Assembly (NCBI GenBank): GCA_910589045.1
Contig: CAJUSH010000001.1
Coordinates: forward strand, 165,955-211,080
DNA: 45,126 nt
Origin: an uncultured Eubacterium sp.
GTDB taxonomy: Bacteria; Bacillota_A; Clostridia; Lachnospirales; Lachnospiraceae
Direction of reading: 5' to 3'
Shown: piece by piece, positions 15,727-22,743 of the stretch
How the letters are laid out: each line of letters opens with the position of its first letter
How positions within the stretch are numbered: position 1 is the stretch's first letter
Translations under genes and position numbers: made by a program
Notes under the pieces: generated by a model
Seen by the model: only the letters and a program-made list of their open reading frames with translations
What the model was told of the DNA's origin: nothing
The model's database searches: none

Positions 15727-17382
15727 ATGGAAATTGATAAAACGGGTTTAGAGGATCGGATTTTTGAGGTGTTTGCGCGCAGCACCAACGAGCGCGGCTA
15801 TTTGTTTGTGCGTAATCTGGAGACAGGGGTGACACGCTGGTCCCTGAACGCGGTGGAGTACTTTCAGATGCCGGGGGAATATATGGAGGACGTGGATTCC
15901 TTCTGGGAGCCCCGGATCCATCCGGACGATCTGGACGATTACCGGCGGAAAATGAAAAATATTTTTTCCAGGACGAGCGAATGGGAATATTTGGAGTACC
16001 GCATAAAAAACAATGCGGGTGAATATGTTATCTGTACCTGTAAATGTACGATCCTGCGTGGAGAAAACGGCTCGCCGGATCTTTTTTCCGGAACGATCAT
16101 CAACCGGGGAATCCGGGAGATCATAGACGCGGAGACGCTTCTATATACGAACCAGAGGCTGATCGAGCATCTGGAAACGCTCATCGCGGAGGGGCGGCAG
16201 GCGATCGTGATGGATGTTGAGATCAGCAAGTTCAGCCGTATCAACGTGCTCTACGGCTATCAGGCGGGCGGTGCCGTGCTGCGCAGCTTTGCGGATATCA
16301 TGCGCGGTCTGGTGGGGAACCGGGGCACGGCGTACCATTTGGACGGCTCCAAATATGTGCTGCTCATGCCGGACATGGGCCGGGAGGAGGCAGAGACGGT
16401 CTACAATACGCTCCAGGATCTGGCAAAGACGGATATCCGGCTGGAAAACGGCCGCCTTGTCCCGGCACGGATATCCGGCGGTGCGACGATACTGGAGGAT
16501 TTTGACGGCACGCCTGTCCAGGTGAAGAGCACGCTCGCCTACGCCCTCAACCAGTCAAAATATGAGGGGCGCGGCGCCCTTGTGTGGATCAATATCAACA
16601 GTGAGCAGGATCAGAACAACAACGTTGCGCTGCTCTCGCGTATCCACCAGAGCATCATGGACGGCTGCAAGGGCTTTTATATGTGCTATCAGCCGCTGGT
16701 GGACGTGCGCACGGAGCAAATCGTCGGTGCGGAGGCGCTGGTCCGCTGGTACAGCGAAACGGACGGGGAGGTCTCGCCCGGACGCTTTATTCCGTGGCTG
16801 GAGGTGGATGCGGTCTATTATGAGCTGGGCAAGTGGATTCTGCGGCAGGCACTGCATGACGCGTCGGAGTTTCGCAGGCGGCTTCCGGAGTTTATCATCA
16901 ATGTGAACATTACGGCATCCCAGCTGGAGCGCAGGGAATTCCGGGACGATGTAAGCCGGATTGTGGAGGAGAGCGGTTTTCCGCCGCAGCAGCTGTTTTT
17001 GGAGCTGACGGAGCGCTGCCGCCAGCTGGATTATGAATTTCTGAAAAAGGAGATGGCATATTTTCACTCGAAGAACCTCAAGCTCTCGCTGGATGATTTC
17101 GGGACCGGCTCGTCGTCCCTGGGGCTTGTCATGGAGCTGCCGATCGATGAGCTGAAGGTGGATATGTCGTTTGTGAAGGATATCCAGAAGAAGCGGGTGA
17201 ACCAGGCGATGGTAAAGCACATCATCCAGTGCGCCAACAGTCTGGGGCTGAAAACGTGTATAGAGGGCGTTGAGAACGAGGAGCTGAGCATTTTCCTGCG
17301 TTCGAATGATGCCTCCTACTATCAGGGCTATTACTATTCCAGGCCGATTCCCGCTCAGGAGTTTCAGGAGCTGCTCTGTTAA
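15727..17382 (+). CDS. PAS-degenerate GGDEF-EAL c-di-GMP phosphodiesterase
   Basis: A 551-residue soluble protein. Residues ~20-125 are PAS-like (HPDD and EYRIKNNAGEY). Residues ~150-290 are a GGDEF fold whose signature is LDGSKYV instead of GGDEF (near residue 206), so cyclase activity is almost certainly absent; it may bind GTP or serve in dimerisation. Residues ~315-550 are an EAL domain with GAEALVRW (E336), NVNITASQ, LELTE, LDDFGTGSSS (D456, D457) and EGVE, all catalytic and metal residues present. It should hydrolyse c-di-GMP and respond to a PAS-sensed signal. It has no membrane helices, unlike many such proteins. No motility genes are nearby. Confidence 0.92.
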   Translation: MEIDKTGLEDRIFEVFARSTNERGYLFVRNLETGVTRWSLNAVEYFQMPGEYMEDVDSFWEPRIHPDDLDDYRRKMKNIFSRTSEWEYLEYRIKNNAGEYVICTCKCTILRGENGSPDLFSGTIINRGIREIIDAETLLYTNQRLIEHLETLIAEGRQAIVMDVEISKFSRINVLYGYQAGGAVLRSFADIMRGLVGNRGTAYHLDGSKYVLLMPDMGREEAETVYNTLQDLAKTDIRLENGRLVPARISGGATILEDFDGTPVQVKSTLAYALNQSKYEGRGALVWININSEQDQNNNVALLSRIHQSIMDGCKGFYMCYQPLVDVRTEQIVGAEALVRWYSETDGEVSPGRFIPWLEVDAVYYELGKWILRQALHDASEFRRRLPEFIINVNITASQLERREFRDDVSRIVEESGFPPQQLFLELTERCRQLDYEFLKKEMAYFHSKNLKLSLDDFGTGSSSLGLVMELPIDELKVDMSFVKDIQKKRVNQAMVKHIIQCANSLGLKTCIEGVENEELSIFLRSNDASYYQGYYYSRPIPAQEFQELLC

Positions 17383-17471
17383 CGGTTCAGCCCGGGCCGC
17401 TGCGCTCGCTGCGGGGGCTGTAAAGCTGTGTGAATTTAGTATCGAAAGGTTTGAAGGGACAGGTGATTTTT

Positions 17472-17954
17472 ATGGAGCTTTCAAGGGAAGAACAGGAGGT
17501 ACTGGACGCGCTTCTGCGCGAGCTGCGCAGGCACCCGAAGGTACAGGAGATGAAGAGGTATATTCAGCACGGTGCGATTTCCACCTATGACCATGTGGAG
17601 CGGGTGACGCAGATGTGCTTTGCGCTAAACCGCCGGTGGAAGCTGGGGGCGGATGAAGAAAGGCTTGTGCGGGGCGCATTTCTGCACGATTTTTATTTGT
17701 ACGACTGGCACGTAAACGATAAATCGCACCGACTGCATGGCTACCATCATCCGGATAAATCCTGTGCCAACGCAGTGAAATATTTTCAGATCGGCCCGGC
17801 GGAGCAGTCGATGATCCGGACCCATATGTGGCCGCTGACGATCAGCCGGCTGCCGTGCTCAAAGGAAGCGTGGATTTTATGTCTTGTGGATAAGTATGTT
17901 TCTACCGCGGAGACCGTGACTATGAGGAAAAGGGAGAAGCGGTATGTGGATTAG
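17472..17954 (+). CDS. HD-domain phosphohydrolase-like protein
   Basis: A 160-residue HD-fold protein. Metal-binding residues are the first His in YDHVERV, the HD pair in FLHDFYLYDW, and later His in GYHHPDKS and RTHMWPL. HD proteins hydrolyse phosphoesters or nucleotides; no substrate can be named here. ATG 17472 (MELSREEQ) is chosen because the in-frame start at 17430 has no ribosome site; the AGGTGAT upstream is modest. The last 11 bases overlap the start of the CmpB-family gene, so the two are translationally coupled, a pairing that recurs in Clostridia. Confidence 0.85.
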   Translation: MELSREEQEVLDALLRELRRHPKVQEMKRYIQHGAISTYDHVERVTQMCFALNRRWKLGADEERLVRGAFLHDFYLYDWHVNDKSHRLHGYHHPDKSCANAVKYFQIGPAEQSMIRTHMWPLTISRLPCSKEAWILCLVDKYVSTAETVTMRKREKRYVD

Positions 17955-18777
17955 CAAGTATTTTGTGTATTTTGTGATTTATAGCTGTATGGGCTGGATT
18001 TATGAGTCCATTTTCTGTACGATCAAGAACGGGTATTGGGAGAACCGGGGCTTTCTTTATGGACCGGTCTGCCCGATTTACGGCGTGGGGGCGGCGCTGA
18101 TCACCTTTGTTGACGATATGCTGTATGCGAGGGACGGAGGGGAGTTTCTCTGGTGGCAGATTTTTGGCGTGGCTTTTTTGGGGAGCATTGTGCTTGAGTA
18201 TGTGACCTCCTACGCGCTGGAAAAGCTGTTTCACGCGTACTGGTGGGATTACAGCAGCATACCCTTCAACATCAACGGGCGGGTATGCCTGCCCGCATCT
18301 GCCGGCTTTGGTGTGGCGGGACTGGTTGTTATTTATGGTGTTGCGCCCTTTGTGCGGCGCATGACGGGCTGGATTTCCCCGGTGTGGATGGAGGTTGTTT
18401 CGCTTTTGTTTATGGCGGTGGTGGCGGTAGATGCGACGCTCACCGTCTCGGCCCTGACGCATTTTGAGCGGAATGTGGTCGCGATGGAGCGGGCGCTGAA
18501 CCAGCATATGGAGCAGTTCGTCAATTCGATCCAGGAAAAGACGCAGGCTGCGGGGGCTGCGCTTTTTTCCGATGAGCGGGCCCGTTTTTCGAGGGAAAAT
18601 ATGAACCGGACGGTCCAGGATATGGGCGGTACCTACCGCTCGGCGCTAAAGCGTGTCGAGGGATTTCGCAGCTCTGATAAGGATAAGGAAAAACGAACGT
18701 ACTCCCGGGAGATGGTGCTGGAATCGGTCAAGAAGTATATTGGCAATGGCAGGAAATCCGGCTCATCTATGAAATAG
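17944..18777 (+). CDS. CmpB/PF06541 family membrane protein (putative ABC transporter permease)
   Basis: A 277-residue membrane protein with about five hydrophobic helices in the first 175 residues. Family motifs are YSCMGWIYE near the N-terminus, GFLYGPVCPIYG, and GRVCLPASAGFGVAG. The C-terminal ~100 residues are charged and helical, likely cytosolic. The family is annotated as an ABC permease, but no ATPase partner is present here, so that label is tentative. RBS GGGAGA lies inside the HD gene, and the start overlaps it by 11 bases. It is followed directly by a promoter for the zinc-ribbon gene, so the HD-CmpB pair ends a unit. Confidence 0.85.
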   Translation: MWISKYFVYFVIYSCMGWIYESIFCTIKNGYWENRGFLYGPVCPIYGVGAALITFVDDMLYARDGGEFLWWQIFGVAFLGSIVLEYVTSYALEKLFHAYWWDYSSIPFNINGRVCLPASAGFGVAGLVVIYGVAPFVRRMTGWISPVWMEVVSLLFMAVVAVDATLTVSALTHFERNVVAMERALNQHMEQFVNSIQEKTQAAGAALFSDERARFSRENMNRTVQDMGGTYRSALKRVEGFRSSDKDKEKRTYSREMVLESVKKYIGNGRKSGSSMK

Positions 18778-18778
18778 G

Positions 18779-18808
18779 TTGACAGACGGAACTGGTATTT
18801 GTTATGGT
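18779..18808 (+). promoter_or_regulatory. Promoter for the zinc-ribbon gene
   Basis: TTGACA at 18779-18784, 18 bases, TATGGT at 18803-18808. The perfect -35 starts right after the stop of the CmpB-family gene. It gives an ~85-base leader to the GTG start at 18901. Confidence 0.6.
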
Positions 18809-18900
18809 ATAAAAAAGTAACGCATGCAACGGGCCAACAAGTGAAATGGACGACGAAAGAGCCATGGAGCGGCAGGAGAAATCAGGGAGGACAAATACCG

Positions 18901-19320
18901 GTGAGTGATTGGAAGGATTTCGGCAATTACAAGAAGTGTGAGATGTGCGGCAGACTGCTTGCGCTGGAGTATGAGCGGGATTACTGCGAGGGCTGTGAGG
19001 AGCGGAAGCTGTTTAAGGACATGCGGGAGTATATCCAGCTGCATGACGTGACGGAGCACAGGCTGGCAGAGGTTTTTAAGGTTCCTCGGAGCAAGGTGCG
19101 CAGTCTGATGGCAGGCGGCGGTATTGCATATGCCGGCAGGAGAAGCGACAGGACCATTCAGTGTGCACGCTGCGGGGCGGCAATTTCGTTCGGGACATAT
19201 TGTACCGGCTGCATGCATATGGCAGGCCCGGCAAAGAAGAGCGGTGTGATGCATACCGCGTCAAATGGTTCGATGCGGGGAAGGGGCCGAAGCCGGTTTT
19301 CGGATGACGGAAAGAGGTAG
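18901..19320 (+). CDS. YvyF-like zinc-ribbon/helix-turn-helix protein
   Basis: A 139-residue protein starting at GTG 18901, with GGGAGG 10 bases upstream; the longer frame from TTG 18799 lacks a ribosome site. An N-terminal zinc knuckle (CEMCG...CEGC), a central helix-turn-helix-like segment (VTEHRLAEVFKVPRSKVRSLM), and a second knuckle (CARCG...CTGC) follow in order. This order matches the YvyF family (TIGR03826) encoded in flagellar operons of Firmicutes. No flagellar gene is in the window, so it may be an orphan of that family. The C-terminal ~35 residues are Ser/Gly/Arg-rich and probably disordered. A DNA- or RNA-binding regulator is the best guess. Confidence 0.75.
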   Translation: MSDWKDFGNYKKCEMCGRLLALEYERDYCEGCEERKLFKDMREYIQLHDVTEHRLAEVFKVPRSKVRSLMAGGGIAYAGRRSDRTIQCARCGAAISFGTYCTGCMHMAGPAKKSGVMHTASNGSMRGRGRSRFSDDGKR

Positions 19321-19451
19321 GCCCGGCGCATTCCGGGGGAAAGCGATTTTTGTCAGTCTCATTGGGAAATGAAGCCGTTTTTTATTATATAATTGATACG
19401 CATAGAAAGCAGGCGGGGGAAAATTATATAGTTGAGAAAGGCGGGACTCGA

Positions 19452-19691
19452 ATGAATAAACTGTTACATAAAATATACGGGACGGTTATCTGCAACGAGA
19501 AGGATGCGATTGAAATAGGAAAGGAGGTTGATTCGGAGATTTCAGAGCTTTTGCACGAGCACGAGCGGGCTTTCGGAAAGCAGGAGCTTGAGCAGGTCAG
19601 GGAGCTCATGTATGAAACTGCCTTTATTGCGCAGTCTGCGGGCTTCGAGCTTGGCGTACATTATTTTTTTAAGCTTTTTTTGCGGTCGTAA
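19452..19691 (+). CDS. Small helical protein of unknown function
   Basis: A 79-residue protein; I do not recognise the family with certainty. ATG 19452 is preferred over the upstream frame start at 19350 because of GAAAGGCGGG just before it. The sequence is mostly helical and acidic in the middle (KEVDSEISELLHEHERAFGKQELEQVRELM) with a hydrophobic C-terminus (GVHYFFKLFLRS). Small proteins of this size and style occur near XRE regulators in Lachnospiraceae, and here the next gene, convergent with a 3-base gap, is an XRE regulator. Coding character is supported by the ribosome site, not by homology I can name. Confidence 0.6.
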   Translation: MNKLLHKIYGTVICNEKDAIEIGKEVDSEISELLHEHERAFGKQELEQVRELMYETAFIAQSAGFELGVHYFFKLFLRS

Positions 19692-19694
19692 CCG

Positions 19695-20030
19695 CTAGAG
19701 AAGATCCATGATTTTTAATATTTTTTCTTTTGTGGCATGATCGCAGACACGGAGCCTGTCTGCGATTTCCGCATCTATGGGCGCCTGCCCATCGCAGGCC
19801 TGCTTTGGGTAAGTATACTCGTGTCCAATGAAAAAATCCACACTGCATGAAAGGATGTTTGCAATTTTAACCAGTGCGGTCAGGGAAGGGTTTGCCCTGC
19901 CGTTTTCTATGTTGGAGATATGGCTGGGATTAACATCAAGCCGGTTTGCAATGGCTTCCTGCGTGATTCCGCATGCTAAACGTCGTTTTCGGATCTGTTT
20001 GCCGATCGTATAAAAATCTAAATCTGTCAT
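19695..20030 (-). CDS. XRE family transcriptional regulator
   Basis: A 111-residue regulator. Residues ~8-65 form a Cro/cI helix-turn-helix (QIRKRRLACGITQEAIANRL, then VNPSHISNIENGRANPSLTALVKIA). The C-terminal ~45 residues are short and could mediate dimerisation. Ribosome site GAGAGGAGA precedes ATG 20030. It ends tail-to-tail 3 bases from the small helical protein gene and is divergent from the LytTR regulator. Such single-domain regulators often repress adjacent genes, so the LytTR gene is a possible target; that is inference. Confidence 0.9.
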   Translation of the reverse strand: MTDLDFYTIGKQIRKRRLACGITQEAIANRLDVNPSHISNIENGRANPSLTALVKIANILSCSVDFFIGHEYTYPKQACDGQAPIDAEIADRLRVCDHATKEKILKIMDLL

Positions 20031-20156
20031 AAGGGAGGTCTCCTCTCTTTTTTTCTGCCATTTTACACGCCATATGCGGCGGCCTGCCTGTTGGCGGAGG
20101 GGTGCGGCGAACCCGTCGGTTGAAATCGGACTTGGTGAATGTTTGTAATTTTAATG

Positions 20157-20185
20157 TTGTTTTGTGTAAAAAAGAATGATATTAT
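20157..20185 (+). promoter_or_regulatory. Promoter of the LytTR gene
   Basis: TTGTTT at 20157-20162, 17 bases, TATTAT at 20180-20185, in a markedly AT-rich tract. It lies 57 bases before the LytTR start and between the divergent XRE and LytTR genes. Confidence 0.55.
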
Positions 20186-20241
20186 ACAAATACACATTAG
20201 TTATAGCTAAAGAATATTTGCATAAAGAGGAGTTTTGTTGA

Positions 20242-20976
20242 ATGTACCGAGTAGAGATCTGTGACTATGAACGGGGCAGCGCGCTTCATCTGGAGCGGGT
20301 GCTGAGGAAAAGGATGAGTCAGGCGGTTATTTGTTCTGTCTCGGAGGAGCATTTGCAGGCAGAGCTGGGAGCGGATGTGATGCGGCCGGACATTCTCTTT
20401 GTCAGGGTCAACCTGCGGACGGGAAGCGGTGTATCGCTGGCAGCAAATCTGCAGGAATTGGACCCGCTGCTCAGAGTTATTTTTCTCGCAGACAGGTGTG
20501 ACGACGTATCGGATATTTTTGACGCAAAGCCGATGGGACTTTTGATGAAGCCGTTTCGCCAGGAAAAGGTTTATGCAGCCCTGGATCGCGCCATTCACGG
20601 TCTGGAGGAGGCCGGCACAGATTTTTTGCAGCTGAAAAACCGGGAGCATCTGATTCGGGTGCGCTATCAGGAGATCCGCTACATAGAGAGCGACAGGCGT
20701 TATCTGTACATTCATAAGCAGGACGGCAGTGCCCGTGTCCGCATGAAGCTTTCCGAGCTGGAGAAGCGGCTCCCCGGATATTTTGCGCGCTGTCACCAGA
20801 GCTATATTGTGAACCTTCATGAGCTGGTTACGCTGACCGGAAGCAGTCTGGTGCTGACCGGCGGCGCGCGGCTGCCGGTCAGCCGGAGCAGGAGTGCACA
20901 GACGAGGGAGCGGGTGGCGCAGCTCACTGGGATGTCGTGGCTTAAAGCAGGAGACAGTTGTGATTCCAATGATTGA
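20242..20976 (+). CDS. LytTR transcriptional regulator with a degenerate receiver
   Basis: A 244-residue protein with the layout of AgrA/LytR-type response regulators: receiver (1-~120) and LytTR DNA-binding domain (~135-235; IRYIESDRRYLYIH, RCHQSYIVNL, LPVSRS). The position that should hold the phosphoacceptor Asp reads FVRVNL, with Arg55, and the second residue of the acidic pair is Tyr (CDYE). The receiver Lys (LMKPF) is kept. It should therefore not be phosphorylated in the usual way. No sensor kinase of the AgrC/LytS type is adjacent. RBS AAAGAGGAG precedes ATG 20242. A terminator follows at 21012-21045. Confidence 0.88.
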   Translation: MYRVEICDYERGSALHLERVLRKRMSQAVICSVSEEHLQAELGADVMRPDILFVRVNLRTGSGVSLAANLQELDPLLRVIFLADRCDDVSDIFDAKPMGLLMKPFRQEKVYAALDRAIHGLEEAGTDFLQLKNREHLIRVRYQEIRYIESDRRYLYIHKQDGSARVRMKLSELEKRLPGYFARCHQSYIVNLHELVTLTGSSLVLTGGARLPVSRSRSAQTRERVAQLTGMSWLKAGDSCDSND

Positions 20977-21011
20977 CAGGCGGCTCAGCAAGTACACGGG
21001 CTGCGTGAAAG

Positions 21012-21045
21012 GCAATGGGCAGGAGGTTTTGCTCATTGCTTTTTT
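21012..21045 (+). terminator. Terminator after the LytTR gene
   Basis: GCAATGGGCA pairs with TGCTCATTGC (10 pairs, one G-U) around an 8-base loop, followed by six T. Confidence 0.85.
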
Positions 21046-21080
21046 CTGTGTGATGCGGTTGGGAAAGGAAGGAAATCGTT

Positions 21081-21161
21081 ATGAAACGTGTGGAATGCGG
21101 AAATGAAATAAGCAGTAGGCTGAAGTTTTGCAAATATTGCGGCAGACGAATATCAGTATAA
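21081..21161 (+). pseudogene. Remnant of a zinc-ribbon protein N-terminus
   Basis: ATG 21081, preceded by GGAAGGAAA, encodes 26 residues: MKRVECGNEI...KFCKYCGRRI. This is the usual zinc-ribbon start in which MKCPxCG would be expected; the first Cys is changed to Arg, and a stop follows at once. The membrane or repeat part that normally follows such ribbons is missing. It may still be a tiny expressed peptide, but a relic is more likely. Confidence 0.45.
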
Positions 21162-21443
21162 AATTGCAGCAGGCATTGCGGATGGTATTGACCGGTTTTT
21201 AGTGCCGTGAAAAGTAACCGAGATTTTGAATTTGCTGTTGAAGTACCCATTTTTGATATTGCCTTGGCCGCCGAAGAATGCTATGATCCAAGTAGATGCA
21301 TGAACCGGGTGCATGAACGGCAAAGAACGGTATCTATCCGAAGAAGATCCTGCGAAAAGAAGCGGAATTTGGGGCTTTAAGGCGATGTATACGGCTGTGG
21401 CTCAGGTGCGCTTATCATACGAAGGAGGAACACAAAAGCGGAT

Positions 21444-22613
21444 ATGGACTGGCGTTTTGAATATGTGGATTTGGAAAAAATACGGGAGCTGATGGAAAAA
21501 TCGGACGGATGGGAGGCATCGAAGCAGCGGGAGTTTTACGGTTATCTTCTGGAGCAAAAGGACCGCTTTTTCAAGAGCAGCTTCGGCGATTTGTTTTTAG
21601 AGCTGTATGAACAAAAGCTTGATGTATCGGATCTGGAGCTGATCCGGCAGAAGCGAAAGCCCGGGCAGGAAGCGGAGGAGAAAGAGCACAGGCCGCAGCT
21701 TTGGAGGGTTTTGCCGGTTCTTTTGCTGGCGGCTGCGGTAAGTGCCGGGAGTATCTGGGGCTATCGCAAGCTGGAGGCGCTTGACGCGAAACGGCATCTG
21801 GAAATGGTCCGGGAGATGACGCAGCAGGGCAAAAATGCCGGAGACATGGAGACGGCGGGTATGCAGGAGGAGAACCGGACGGCTGAAACGGACGGCGCAC
21901 AGGAAGCTGCCGGGGCAGGCCGGGGCGGCACGGCGGAAAAGACCCGGGCGGCTGAAACGGACGGCACGCGGGAAGCTGCCGGGAGCGGTGCGGACGGCAT
22001 ACAAAATACGCCGGATGAAGCTGAACGGCCGGTGCTGGCGCAGTACCGGAAGCTTGCGGTGCAGTATCCGGAGCTGTTCGGATGGCTGACAATCCCGGGA
22101 TCCGGTATCAACTATCCGGTGATGCAGCCGACGGCACAGAAGGATTATTATCTCCATCACAACTACGCGGGGATGCCGGACGATGAGGGTGCGCTATTTG
22201 CAGATCCTGCAAGCGGCAGTTATCCGCTGGACGATAATCTGGTAATCTACGGACATAATATGAAAAACGGGCATATGTTCGGCGAGCTGAAAAATTATGG
22301 CGTGGAAAGCTATTTTCGGTCGCATCAGAGCCTTTCGTTTGATTCGCTCTATGAGACCGGGGAGTATGAGGTTGTGACGGTGGTACGGACGCATATCAGG
22401 GATGAGGCGGAGGAGGGATTTCGCTATTATCAGTTTTTTAATTATGAGACAGAAGAAGCATTCCAGGAATGTGTAGATTTCATACAGGAAAACCAGATTT
22501 ATAATGTGGAAAATAAGCTGCAGTACGGGGATCATCTGCTTATGCTTTCGACCTGTGACTATGCACAGGATAACGGGCGGTTTGTGGTGGTTGCCAGAAA
22601 AACGGAAGGGTAA
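21444..22613 (+). CDS. srtB: Class B sortase
   Basis: A 389-residue sortase B-type transpeptidase. Residues 1-~90 are cytosolic and charged, a membrane helix is at ~91-110 (VLPVLLLAAAVSAGSIWG), residues ~115-195 are an Ala/Gly/Thr-rich linker, and the catalytic domain fills ~200-389. His271 (YGHNM), Cys371 (LSTCDY) and Arg379 (NGRFVVV) form the active site. It attaches proteins with a sorting signal to the cell wall or to pilin subunits. The long cytosolic N-terminus is unusual for SrtB. No sortase substrate gene (LPxTG/NPxTN) is evident in the window, so it is an orphan sortase. Confidence 0.93.
   Translation: MDWRFEYVDLEKIRELMEKSDGWEASKQREFYGYLLEQKDRFFKSSFGDLFLELYEQKLDVSDLELIRQKRKPGQEAEEKEHRPQLWRVLPVLLLAAAVSAGSIWGYRKLEALDAKRHLEMVREMTQQGKNAGDMETAGMQEENRTAETDGAQEAAGAGRGGTAEKTRAAETDGTREAAGSGADGIQNTPDEAERPVLAQYRKLAVQYPELFGWLTIPGSGINYPVMQPTAQKDYYLHHNYAGMPDDEGALFADPASGSYPLDDNLVIYGHNMKNGHMFGELKNYGVESYFRSHQSLSFDSLYETGEYEVVTVVRTHIRDEAEEGFRYYQFFNYETEEAFQECVDFIQENQIYNVENKLQYGDHLLMLSTCDYAQDNGRFVVVARKTEG
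21879..21989 (+). repeat. 69-bp-period repeat in the sortase linker
   Basis: A ~42-base block (GGCTGAAACGGACGGC...GAAGCTGCCGGG) occurs at about 21879-21920 and again at 21948-21989, 69 bases apart, encoding TAETDGAQEAAGAG and RAAETDGTREAAGSG. The duplication lengthens the linker between membrane and catalytic domain in frame. Confidence 0.8.
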
Positions 22614-22743
22614 ACAGTATCCGGTCGGAGGGAACGGCCTGGCGTATATACCAGAAGGTAAGCGCTTCCTCCCGTAAGCGGGTAAAGGACATAACGCTTG
22701 TGATGAGGTACTTCAAAGGGAAACTTTGTGGGAGGGGACGGCG

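Larger units (their letters stand above)
20977..21443 (+). other. Interval between the LytTR and sortase genes
   Basis: 467 bases without an intact gene. It contains the LytTR terminator (21012-21045), a short zinc-ribbon remnant (21081-21161) and a 57-codon GTG frame (21207-21380) with no ribosome site and no recognisable motif. The right end carries the sortase ribosome site (AAGGAGGAA). The pieces look like decay of a former gene rather than regulatory DNA. Confidence 0.5.

Noticed and set aside
18799..18900. Extended N-terminus of the zinc-ribbon protein from TTG 18799
   Set aside because: This start overlaps the promoter -10 region and has no ribosome site; GTG 18901 has one and starts the conserved part.
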